Assembly: GCF_000711695.1 (NCBI RefSeq)
Contig: NW_013547001.1
Location: 1-64,000 of the forward strand
Length of the DNA stretch: 64,000 nucleotides
Direction: 5' to 3'
Source of the DNA: Tilletiaria anomala UBC 951
Lineage: Eukaryota > Basidiomycota > Exobasidiomycetes > Georgefischeriales > Tilletiariaceae
Shown here: positions 36,001-45,548 of the stretch, in pieces
How the letters are laid out: the number at the start of each line of letters is the position of its first letter
How positions within the stretch are numbered: the first letter of the stretch is position 1
Program-made: the position numbers and the translations under genes
The notes under the pieces: model-generated
Seen by the model: the letters and a program-made list of their open reading frames with translations, nothing else
Told to the model about the DNA's origin: nothing
Database searches by the model: none

Positions 36001-39000
36001 CATGGGCGTGGGTCGCCACGCGTCCCCGTCCCGCGGCCGAGGCTGCAGAGCAAAGTCTACGGCTTGTCCTCCGATCTGCGCGAGCGCGTCCAGCGCGGCG
36101 TACCCGTCCAGGGCGAGTTTATCGAGCGGGGCGACTGGAGGAACGAAGAGATAAGCATCAAGACGTTCACGCCGAACTTTAGCGTCGAGCTCGCTGCCAA
36201 GAGCTTTGACATGCTCGATAGGGCCGTCTTCATCGGACGGGCTCCGCTCATCAGAGGGGTTGTGCGCATCCCTGCATATTCTGGCAAGTGGCTGGCTGTC
36301 AGGGTAGGTTTGTCGTGGCGTGCAACTGGCAGTGTTGGATGGCGCGTTACTGACCTTCGACTCGTTTGCCTATGCACTCAGCTCTCTGCCCACTGCAGCT
36401 CGCCTTCTCCAAACATCGAGGGCTCTTTAGGTCCAACCAAGCCTGTGAAGCATGGCGAGCGCGAGATCTTCGAGACAGTGGATATCTATGACCCTCGAAA
36501 ATTCCAGACCAAACCAAAACTTGCGCCGCACGATCCGCGGACTGGAATACGAGATCCGACGTGGGCGCCGCAGGACAAGCGCAACGACTACTTCGTCGAG
36601 ATTCCATTCGATATTAATCTTCCTGTCGGTGTCTCCTCGGTCTACAAGGACGGTAAGATCGTACACCAGCCTACGCCCTTGCCACCCAGCTACGAGGCTA
36701 CGGATGACACTTTCACTGAGCAACCGTGGAAGGGAGAAGTGCGGGATCGATCTACCACTGCTGCGGTCAAAGAGGCCCTTGCAAAAGGTTTTACAAAGTC
36801 CACACGCCTTGGTGTTTGGTACAACATTTGCTTCGACTTGTTTGATGGAAGCGCCCCAAAGGACAACCAAGTGCCGAAGCTGTCCAAGTCGAAAGAGAAA
36901 AAGCGTGATAAAGGGGACAGGTGAGTGTCTGCATGGATCAAGAAGGTGCCTACGCAGCTGAGCCCGCTTTGTTTTTGCCGATACAGCATGAAAATTCCTT
37001 TCATCTTTTTGGGAGAGCCCGGTAACCTTCGATCGGGTCCGCAAATGCTTCCACCTATTATCTCGCCCAAGTTCTTGCTCGAGCCTGGGTCAAAGCTCTG
37101 CGCGGGCTGGGCTTGCCACACCGGCAGGACACGGTGGGCCAAGGGGAACTGGTCCATGTTCAAGCGAGATCTGAAAGTGGAGCTACACCTGCCAAAGCCT
37201 GCATACTTTGACATTCCATCGGTGATACCGTTTCTGCTTGTTTTGCGCCCAGAGGAAAGCCAGCAGCTGCCTTCGATGGATGATGAGGAGGTGCGGGAGA
37301 TCTTGTCTGGCTCGAGCATGAATTTCTCGCATCTCTTCGGAGAATCGATTGGCGATCTGCACGTTCTTGCAGAAAGGGGTGAAGACGCCTCTATCGATCA
37401 GCAGCTGTCAATGCAAGATCTCAACAACAAGGCGGCTGCGCTCATGGAGAAATACGAGTCATCCTTCACACCAAAGAAAGTGGGGAGCTGGATGAAGAAT
37501 AAGCTTGGCAAAGGCAGGGAAAAGGAGCAAGCAAATGCTGCGGTATCATCGGATACAATGCTGCTATCCGAAAAATCTGGTGCGCGTTCGGACGCAGATG
37601 TTGACAAAGCTGGGGTCGCAGAAAAGGGCCTCCCGGCACTAAGCGAGAAGGCCCGCCTCTCACCTTCTTCATCGTACCGGACATTTAAGCGTCCGGGAAC
37701 GATGGAGACATCCCAGACGAGCAGCGCCGCTACTGTCGCAAGCATGGCGTACAGTCAAGCTCCGAGCGCCATCACAGTTACGACCGTGCATGACATTTGC
37801 TCCTACATTAAGGTGACGCTCGTCCAGCTGCTCCATGCCGAGGAGGGTAATGTTAATTCCGCGCCAACTGTCAGGCGGCGAGTCCTTGCTCATGCTGATC
37901 TGGAAGAGGTCGATGTTGGTACAATGTTCATGCGCGAAGAGGACTTGAACAACCCGAATCCTCGACCGCTGCATCCCAAGGTGCAAGAGGCAATCTCCAT
38001 GGCCAAGAAAGAGGGATGGCGTGTGGTGCAGGGAATGATCCGCATCGGATCCGAGCATTCACCTGGATTCAAATGCCAAGGGATCGCTGTTAGGGTGAGC
38101 CTCTCTGCCCATCTCGATTGCTCTTCAGTTTATTGATTTTTGGGCTTAATCGTCATGCAGCACGCTCTCAAGGTCGATCTTCTGCCTTTCACCAAAGTCT
38201 TGCGGAAGGCGGTCAAGGAGACGGCGCAGCTAACCGATATCTCCGACACGTCCTCCCAGGGCTCCTTTGGCACGCTGAAGCATACGAATGGATCGGGAGA
38301 GAAGATGTCTGCATCAAAGAGTGGCGCCTCGCTCGACCTCTCCCTCTCGCCTGCATTCAACTCGTCCAGCCTGTTTGGCTCACGACCCAGTACTGCCAGG
38401 AAGACACCACCTTCCCCGCAGGCCGGGCGCTTTGGTACCTATGGCCCTGTCATCGTCAGGCACGGCCCCTCCTGGCGCTCGCAGACTCGGTCGGCAGGGT
38501 CTGTTTCGTCCGGCAAAGGTGCCAACAACGGTGTGCACACGGGGAATGAGGAGACGAGCACCAGCAGTGCAAAGAATGATGAGGCAGCTTTCCAGTACGA
38601 GCCAGATGTGGAAGAAGTGAAGCTGGAGTCAGAGCCACAGGGGGCGCGCGCCAAGAAGTTTGGCGAAGAAGTGGATCTGATCAATCGCAAGGTGTCCTAC
38701 CAGGAGCGTCTCTATCAGAAGAAGCCGCAACAACAGCAGCAGCAGCGCCCGGGGACGGGCCGCATGCTGCCCCCACGCACGCCGGCGTCGCTCGCGGCCC
38801 CGCGCATGCGCCTCGGCACGGCGACTAGCAGCGCGTCAGGCCTGTCGAGCTGGAGCAGCGCGAACCGCAGCGACATTTCGGGCACATGGTCAACGTTCAC
38901 GATGGACCCCTTGAGCATGAACAAGGAGTTTTCGCTGCATAAGACGTATGGCGTTGTCTGGGTCGACGTTAGGCTGCAGCGCGGAAAGGTCAATCAGAAC

Positions 39001-39021
39001 GTGTACGGGGCTGAGATCTGA
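33082..39021 (+). CDS. Very large arrestin-like protein with PPxY motifs
   Basis: Exons 33082-36303, 36382-36920, 36987-38094 and 38161-39021 encode 1909 residues. The first 950 residues are disordered, rich in Ser, Ala, Gly and Pro with poly-Ala runs. A folded part starts near residue 990: FSVELAAKSFDMLDRAVFIG, APLIRGVVRIPAYSGKWLAV, HGEREIFETVDIY, FVEIPFDINLPVGVSS, LGVWYNICFDLFDGS, then VELHLPKPAYFDIPSVIPF. These beta-strand-like blocks and the PLPPSYEA element resemble alpha-arrestins, which recruit Rsp5-type ubiquitin ligases to membrane cargo. Three PPxY motifs are visible: KPPSY (about 515), LPPVYE (about 776) and LPPSYE (about 1173). The first intron is 78 nt, in phase 0 and without stops, so retention would keep the frame. 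Family assignment is tentative; existence of the gene is firm. Confidence 0.7.
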
Positions 39022-39307
39022 GAATTTGATATTGGGTTGGGACAGATTTTGGAAGTTAAAGTGTTGAAGCAACATTGTGTTATCGCAAGCAATTTTCAAA
39101 GGGGCAACGTCCGAAGGAACCATCCAAGCATTCCTGTCGCAGGGCGATCATATCCATACTTCCTCATGTGGGTCATGTATCTTAACAGCGTTCCAAATCA
39201 TTGGGGGCTCAAGAAGGGATAAAAGTTGCAGCAGGTAGCTTGTTACATGCAGAAAGCAAACAGCGCCGTGTGGCCACGCTGGCCCCGTCCGTTCCTCTGT
39301 GCTCTGG

Positions 39308-41104
39308 TCAGCGCCGGGGCTTCATCCGACTGGTACGTGAACCTAAACTCGATTGCATCGACATTTCAGCGTTTCTCTCCCCCTCCCCCTTCCCCTCCCC
39401 CTCCCCATTTCCTTCTTCCACTCCATCCTCCTCCCCTTGAAGCTGATTAAAATTCGGCAGCCGCTCAGGCGGACAAGGGCTCCGTTCCTCACGCTTATGC
39501 CTTGCATAGAAACTATCGTCGGGCAGCGCCTTAGTGTCGCCGAAGCTCCAGCGGGGCAGTGCCCTTACCTTCATCGTTGCTTTCGCTTTGGCTGCAGCTG
39601 CCGCAGTCGAAGGCTCACAGCTACGCCGGCCATGTGCATACCGCACCGCGCTCGGCGACTCATCAGCTTCATCGTTGCGAAACGGCGCGCGCTTTGCGTG
39701 GTGCGAAGACGAGCTGTCGCCATTGCGCTCGAACTCGAGCAGCGAGTCGGACGCTACCTTGAGTCGCTTCAGCGACGCGGGCGAGCAGCGCTTGAGGGGT
39801 ATGCGCAGCGTGTCGCGTTTGGGCTGCTCATCGTCGCTAGCACTGTCGTTGCTTCCGTCATCCTCGTCCTCGTCGCCATCGCCTTCGCGTTCTCTGGCGG
39901 ACCTGGGCGCGTTGTTGCTGGGTGATACGTCCTCATCGTTTAAAACCCTCGCTGTCTTCTCGTACGCGAGAGCAGTCGGCTTCTTACTGAGCGCCGAGCG
40001 CGTTTTGCGCGCCGAAGCAAGCTGTGCGACGTGCGCGGCCCGCCGTCTGCTCTTGCTCATGCTTCCACCGGCATCGCCCTCGCCTTCGCCGCCACTGCCG
40101 GAGTCGTCGTCATCGCTGCTTGCTGGTAAAGGCGGCGTGACGGGACGGAGCAGCATGGCCTGCTCCCGATGGTGTTGGCCGTTGCTCCTTAACGCTCTGG
40201 CTGTTGCTGTTGCGCTTGCACCAGCTTCCACTGCAGTACGCATGCCTAGCGGCTCAGGTGCGAAGCTAACTGTTGAAAAGCACGAGGATGCTGCTGATGA
40301 GGGTGAGCCTGTTCGCAAGAGCGGCCGCTGCGCACTGCTATCATTGGCGCTAGTACAATGGATTGATGTGTCTCCCGCTGCTACTGCGCCTGAATCCGAT
40401 CTGAAGGCACTCCTCAGTGGCTCTTGTTGTTGCTGCTTTGTTGGCGAACTGAGCCAAGCTGTTGTCGCGGAGGAATGCAAAGACGGTGCCTCAGGCCATG
40501 GGGAGAGGACTAACGGCGAGAATGTCGCTGAGGAGAGGCGAGAAGACACGGCAGTTGGTGACGCTTCTGCAGAAGCTACCGCTGGCGATCTGGGAGCGGA
40601 CGAGACAGGTGAGAAGAACACGGGCGCGCCGGTGTCACTCCTGAGAGGTATCGACTGCATCTGTGCTGCTGTCCTTGCATTTGCCCTTCGTACAGACGTC
40701 GGGAGGTGAGCATCCAGCAAAAGCGCTGACTCATCCACATCGTTGCCTCCACGAGCTCTGCGATGGAGCAACGATGTTGATGACGACGTCGATTTTGACG
40801 ATGAAGACTCGACGAAGCTGCGAAAACGCTTAGCGCCGGATGTGCTCGATGAGTGCAGAGAGCCGTACTTGCGTTTTCTGCTCGTACCCGTGCTGGTCGC
40901 CTGTACGCTGGGGCTCGGCTGGCGATGTGTTGCAAGGCTCTCCGAAAGGGGTCTCATCACTGCTTGCCCCGCTGGTGCTGCTACTCGCGATGTCCGTTGT
41001 CCCCTGCTTCTCGGAACCATATGGCCCGTCTGGGAAGAGTCAGCAGCAGAAACGTCTGAATTTGCTGCTCGCGCGCACTGCCTCCTTGGGCGCTTCACTG
41101 CCAT
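39308..41104 (-). CDS. Unrecognised 598-residue disordered protein
   Basis: Single-exon frame from ATG at 41104 (MAVKRPRRQCARAANSD) to a stop at 39308. It is Ser/Ala-rich with basic nuclear-localisation-like clusters (SRKRKYGS, KSRRRAAHV), an acidic serine stretch (SSDDDDSGSGGEGEGDAG; EGDGDEDEDDGSNDSASDD) and several SP/TP sites (LLRPVTPPLP, FSPLVLSPW). The C-terminal part holds the most conserved-looking block, LPRWSFGDTKALPDDSFYAR. I do not recognise a domain. Basic plus acidic composition and many CDK-type sites suggest a nuclear protein. The promoter carries a paired MCB palindrome, so a role in S phase or chromosome biology is a reasonable but unproven guess. Confidence 0.75.
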   Translation of the reverse strand: MAVKRPRRQCARAANSDVSAADSSQTGHMVPRSRGQRTSRVAAPAGQAVMRPLSESLATHRQPSPSVQATSTGTSRKRKYGSLHSSSTSGAKRFRSFVESSSSKSTSSSTSLLHRRARGGNDVDESALLLDAHLPTSVRRANARTAAQMQSIPLRSDTGAPVFFSPVSSAPRSPAVASAEASPTAVSSRLSSATFSPLVLSPWPEAPSLHSSATTAWLSSPTKQQQQEPLRSAFRSDSGAVAAGDTSIHCTSANDSSAQRPLLRTGSPSSAASSCFSTVSFAPEPLGMRTAVEAGASATATARALRSNGQHHREQAMLLRPVTPPLPASSDDDDSGSGGEGEGDAGGSMSKSRRRAAHVAQLASARKTRSALSKKPTALAYEKTARVLNDEDVSPSNNAPRSAREREGDGDEDEDDGSNDSASDDEQPKRDTLRIPLKRCSPASLKRLKVASDSLLEFERNGDSSSSHHAKRAPFRNDEADESPSAVRYAHGRRSCEPSTAAAAAKAKATMKVRALPRWSFGDTKALPDDSFYARHKREERSPCPPERLPNFNQLQGEEDGVEEGNGEGEGKGEGERNAEMSMQSSLGSRTSRMKPRR

Positions 41105-41346
41105 GGTCACGCGAGCGGGCGGGGGCGGCTGGGATCACTGCTGTTTGATTGCTGGCTGCGTTCGACGAAGGCGCTGCTCGCGGCCGCTGTGACTCGGTCA
41201 CTAGATCGCGCGTCGCTGCTACACTGCATTCGAGGCTGCGAACAGCTGTCCGCTGTGATGGCTGGCTGGATGAGATGTGAACCCTTTGTCCGACTCATGA
41301 TGGTGGCAAACGGCGGTGTTGTTGTTGCGCCGTCGCTGTAAGGGAA

Positions 41347-41377
41347 ACGCGTCGCGTTATCAATTGACGCGACGCGT
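41347..41377. promoter_or_regulatory. Paired MCB boxes forming a perfect inverted repeat
   Basis: ACGCGTCGCGT, a 9-nt spacer TATCAATTG, then ACGCGACGCGT: two 11-nt arms that are exact reverse complements, each containing ACGCGT. The site lies 243 bp upstream of the start of the 598-residue protein gene on the minus strand and over 1 kb from the other flanking start. Confidence 0.6.
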
Positions 41378-41448
41378 ACACTCGCCTCATGCCCAGTCCT
41401 GCTACCCAGTCAGCTGGCGTCTCCAGGTGCCTCCACGGCTCATGCTCG

Positions 41449-41469
41449 TATATATATATATATATATAT
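41449..41469. repeat. (TA)n microsatellite
   Basis: About ten TA units followed by an imperfect TGTGGATATATA. It lies in non-coding sequence between divergent genes. Confidence 0.85.
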
Positions 41470-42416
41470 GTGGATATATACACCATGCAAATGCGAAGGA
41501 TGGCAATTACATGTAGTGCTCCACTATGGTATGTAGGTGAACCGAGTGTTGCACACCTTGTAGGCGCACGCAGGCTTTGCTTGAAGGCCTACTTCTGAAG
41601 GCGGCGCGAGCGTGGCTTGAGTCATCGGTCGGTCGCGCACGTGTCTGTCCGTCCCAGCACGACTGAAGGCTCTGGCGACGTCGAACATATGTCCTGTTAG
41701 CAGCGTAAACCGGTGGGCACCTCACCGTCCGAAGGGGGGGGCGTGCAGCTTCGTACGCTGCTTGCACTGCAGCACCGCCGATGCTAGATGTGCTACTGGA
41801 GACTTTCCTACTCGGCGAAGAAAGATGCAGACGACAGGTAACCACGACATTGGCTCTCACTGTGCAATGCAAAGATGCACTCTCGAGGGAAGTGCACGGC
41901 GCTGCCGTGCCTGTATACCCTTCGCAACGCACACAGTCATGTCGCATGCGTCCGCAAGGTACAAAAGCTGCGATGCGTCTCCGATGAGCATTCATCTCGC
42001 TCATGGACATGCCAGTGCGGTGTGCTATGATTTTTTTCTAGCCTTCTCCAGCCACGTCTTTGGACTGGACTGAAGGCCTCCATGGATGTGCCATGTGCGG
42101 CAGCATGATTATTGAGACCTCATTGTCAAGTGTCTTTGTCTCCGAATAGTCAGGTTCGAGCATATTCTACTACCCCAGCTCTTGTTCAAGTATGCTTTCA
42201 CTCGCTCCACGAATAAAATGACTGCGCATCAATGGTGACCGATGACGTGTGACCTCCATCGTCCAGGCGCTTCGTGCTGCATCGAGGGACCAGACTGAGA
42301 AGGCTGAAACCGCATGCTAGCTCATCTCTCGAGGGTACGTTAAGGCATCGCTCCGCTATCCAACGTGCGCCTGCAGGAACGAAGAACAGCGAGCCGATCG
42401 CCCGCGCGCCTCCATC

Positions 42417-45006
42417 ATGCCTACGCTGCTAACGCTCCCGGAGGAGATGATCCTCCACTGGATCCTGCCGCCGCTCGCCGAGTCTACAAGCTCGCTTCAA
42501 TCCTTGCGCCTCGTCCACCCGTACTTGCGCGCACTGGTCGACCACGAGTCGATATGGCGCCTCAAAGTCGTCCGCGAGCTCAACCTGCCGGCCCTGGCGA
42601 CTGCGCGCAGCAAGAGCAGCAAGAGCTGGAAGCGCCTCTACATCGGCATCGTGCAGTCCAAAGCGTACACATGGGGTGAGGATACATTTGGTCGTCTTGG
42701 AGTCGATGCGATGGGCTTGCACCCCAAGATCCGCCGCCTGCTTCCTCGCATGGGCGTGCCATTTCCATTTCGCCTAGATCTCAACAAGGTCATCACACTT
42801 CCGGACAGCGCAAGCGTCTCAGACACCTTCGGCGCGCCCGTATCGCTCCAGGCGTCCGGGTGGGGTTTCAACACGCTGACCTCAAAAGGAAAAGTCATCG
42901 CCTGGGGCCAGCTGCACGAAGTCGACTTTGGGAACAACAGGCCTGTGCCAGGCGTTGTCCAGCTACCAGACAATGTCACCGTCAAGAGCATCGCTTGCGG
43001 GCGACAACACGCTGTCGCGCTCGCCAAGCAGCGGAAAGCGAAGACTAATGGAAGTGCAGCAGATGAGGCAGAAGAGACCATCGTGATCGAATGGCGCTCG
43101 TGGGCCTTCTCGCTGCACATGGCCGACGTCAATGGTCTCAGTCACAGTGCAGAGGAGGAGGAGCAGTACCTCAGCATCGCCGATGCAGACGAAGCGAGAG
43201 AGCATGGCACAAGCACGCACGTGCGCTACGATGAGATCTTTCGCAAGATCGTGCAGGTCGAAGCAGGCTGGGACTTCAGCGTCAGCCTCGTCTCGGTCCG
43301 TGCCCGCTGCAGCGCCACGGGCAAGACGAGGGAGGTGGGCCAAGAAACGTACTTCTGGAAATGCAACTGGGTTACCCAGGCTAGATCTCCCGGACAGAAT
43401 TTTGGTGAGGAACATGCCGAGGATGAGGGTGCCGATAGTGAGGCTCCAAGAGAAGTCGATGTCGAGGAAGACATCAACAACGAGGAGCTGCAGCAGCGTG
43501 CGAGCACACCAAGCCCCAAGTTACTTGAACGCTTCATTGCGCCTGTGAGACTCAAAGCCTTCCCAGGGAGTACTGCAACTGCATCCATCCACAGCGGCGA
43601 CAGTACGCGCAGCTGGCTCAACGCGGACAAGATCACGCAGCTCGCCGCAGGCGATCAATTTATCGCAGCACTGACCGAGCGCGGCGATATCTACGAGCTC
43701 GACGTCAGCAGCGATGTCGATGGCTTCGTCACCCATCATCAGCCGCCTTTGACTGCGCATCCCATGTCCGAAGATGGGCTACAGTTTGCAGAGCAGTCGC
43801 GACGCTTCTACAGTACGGTCATGGCCGCCACAGCTGATATGCCAGGAATACGTCTGAGGGAGTGGCGCAAGCTCGAGCGGTACTGCCAGGTGGATCTGAT
43901 CCGAGAAGAGCTCACGCACGCTGGCGTGCAGCACATTGTAAGCGGGCGTCCAGATGAGCAGATCAGGGTTACGCACATCTCTGCGCACTTCAAGAACTTT
44001 GCTGCGTGTTCGGTTCCGTCGGCGACGGCTGCAAATGTGGATCATCACGATGACGACGATGGCGTAGCTGCTGCCCTGCGCAGCCAAGGCTTTGTCCTTC
44101 TCTCTCGCTCCGAAACGAGCGCCATCTCGCCTAAGCCGACCATCATTCCTTCGCTCCAAGGCGCAGGCGTGATCAAAGTCTCCTTTGGAGATTGGCACAG
44201 TGCTGCGCTCACCGACGATGGGCGCGTGTTGACGTGGGGCCAATACAGCCGCGGTGCGCTGGGGATCTGGGATTCGCTGCCGATGGACGAGCGCGACCAT
44301 GCGAGATGGTGGAGCGAGAATGCGCTCGATCCGGATGATGATGGTACCGACGGCAGTGGCGGGAGGTGGGGGATGGGCATACGCCGGCAGCCAGAAGGCG
44401 GGAACGTCATACCCCTCCCGCGCGTCATCCGCAGTGGGCCACGCCAAATGCGCAGTGGGCTGCTCGACAGGATCCGTGGGCGCAGCCCACAGCCAACGGC
44501 GTCGCCAGAGAAAAGAGAGCAACCACTGCAACAACTCTCGAAGGTGGAAAGCGAACAGAAAGCATACAATCGCTTCATCTGGCAGCGTCTGCGGCCACGC
44601 GCCCTACCTGAATCTATACAACAGCCGAAGCGCGTCCTCTTCGACGACGACTTTGACACTTCGACTGTCATGCAAAAGAGGCCAGACGACCTGAGTGGCG
44701 CTTTCGTCTTCGATATTGCACTCTCAGGTGAGACATTTTCGCAACGAAGTGCCGTGGTGGCACAGAGCTAACGCCGTAATATCGTTCTATCGTTTTCGGA
44801 CAGGTTGGCATTCAGGTGCTCTTGTCCTTGGGAATTGCTCGGCTCCAACAGAAGGAGCGCCGGTCCGAGAGAAAATGAAGTCGCTTACAATCGAGACTGG
44901 ACACCAACGCGCAACGCAGGAACTGTCGCATTTAGCAGGCTCGTCATCAGCCTCGCAAGATGCTTCAACACCGAGCACACGCTCTGTGGGTCCACAGCCT
45001 AGTTAG
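42417..45006 (+). CDS. SAF1: F-box protein with RCC1 repeats (Saf1-like)
   Basis: Predicted substrate receptor of an SCF ubiquitin ligase. Exons 42417-44727 and 44804-45006; 837 residues. An F-box opens the protein (LTLPEEMILHWILPPLAEST, then RLVHPYLRALVDHESIWRL). RCC1-type repeat blades follow: AYTWGEDTFGRLG, VIAWGQLHEVDFG with IACGRQHAVAL, FGDWHSAALTDDGRVLTWGQ, and the last blade completed across the intron (LSGWHSGALVLG). Yeast Saf1 has the same F-box plus RCC1 layout and targets vacuolar hydrolase zymogens such as Aah1. The loops between blades are long and acidic. The C-terminal 60 residues are Ser-rich. Confidence 0.85.
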
Positions 45007-45123
45007 AGGTCGTCTCTGTGCGGATTTTTCGACATCACCCACTAATGCGATACCTGCGCCGTCTCATTGCAGCAGGAAGCTAGCGGAGAAAGCAGGCATC
45101 TGTTGCCAGCGGCTCGTACAGCC

Positions 45124-45489
45124 ATGGCGAAAGCCGACCTAATGACGCCGCTGCCGTGCGGCATACCTTCTGCCGCAATTGATCACGCCTTGGGAGGAGG
45201 CAGTAGTAGGACCCTGCCTCATCAGTGCAAACCATTGCGGCAGTGGAGTTCAGACGAGACACTCAAACTGGGGACGGTCTTGACTTCAGGCTTTTTCGTC
45301 GCTTTCTGCTTGCTGGAATTTGGTCTGTTAGGAGGCTTCGAGCTGTTGCTCAATCGAGACCACAACTGGCGAGGACTCTTCATGGAGCCGCCGTACAATT
45401 TCTTTTACTTCTTTCCGTTACTCATCCCCCTCACCACGTACCTCGTCATTGCAAGATGGACAGGCGAGAACTACTTTGTCTACAGCTGA
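45124..45489 (+). CDS. Small two-helix membrane protein, PIG-Y-like
   Basis: 121 residues from ATG at 45124. After a polar N-terminus come two hydrophobic helices: VLTSGFFVAFCLLEFGLLGG (about 52-71) and FYFFPLLIPLTTYLVIARW (about 93-111), ending GENYFVYS. The FYxxPLLIPxTxYxVxxxW pattern and helix spacing resemble PIG-Y, a subunit of the GPI-N-acetylglucosaminyltransferase that starts GPI-anchor synthesis on the ER. Only 118 bp separate it from the preceding F-box gene. The proteins of this family are short and diverge quickly, so the assignment is moderate. Confidence 0.6.
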   Translation: MAKADLMTPLPCGIPSAAIDHALGGGSSRTLPHQCKPLRQWSSDETLKLGTVLTSGFFVAFCLLEFGLLGGFELLLNRDHNWRGLFMEPPYNFFYFFPLLIPLTTYLVIARWTGENYFVYS

Positions 45490-45548
45490 AATGCTGGAGG
45501 TGGGATGGTGGCCGCTGCAGCACAGCCTGCATTGTAATACATGTGCCC

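Larger units (their letters stand above)
41105..42416. promoter_or_regulatory. Intergenic region with MCB palindrome and TA repeat
   Basis: About 1.3 kb between two divergent starts. It holds the MCB inverted repeat at 41347-41377 and a TA dinucleotide tract near 41449-41469. The rest has short open frames without family resemblance, including a 167-codon minus-strand frame (41507-42010) that I do not believe. Confidence 0.5.

Noticed and set aside
39534-40709. 391-codon plus-strand frame opposite the unrecognised 598-residue gene
   Set aside because: Ser/Leu/Ala-rich mirror of the minus-strand frame. The minus frame has NLS-like clusters, organised charge blocks and an upstream MCB palindrome. 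This is the least certain of the strand choices in the window.
41507-42010. 167-codon minus-strand frame between two genes
   Set aside because: No family resemblance, mixed Cys/Arg/Ser composition typical of random frames, and it lies in an intergenic region with a TA microsatellite.
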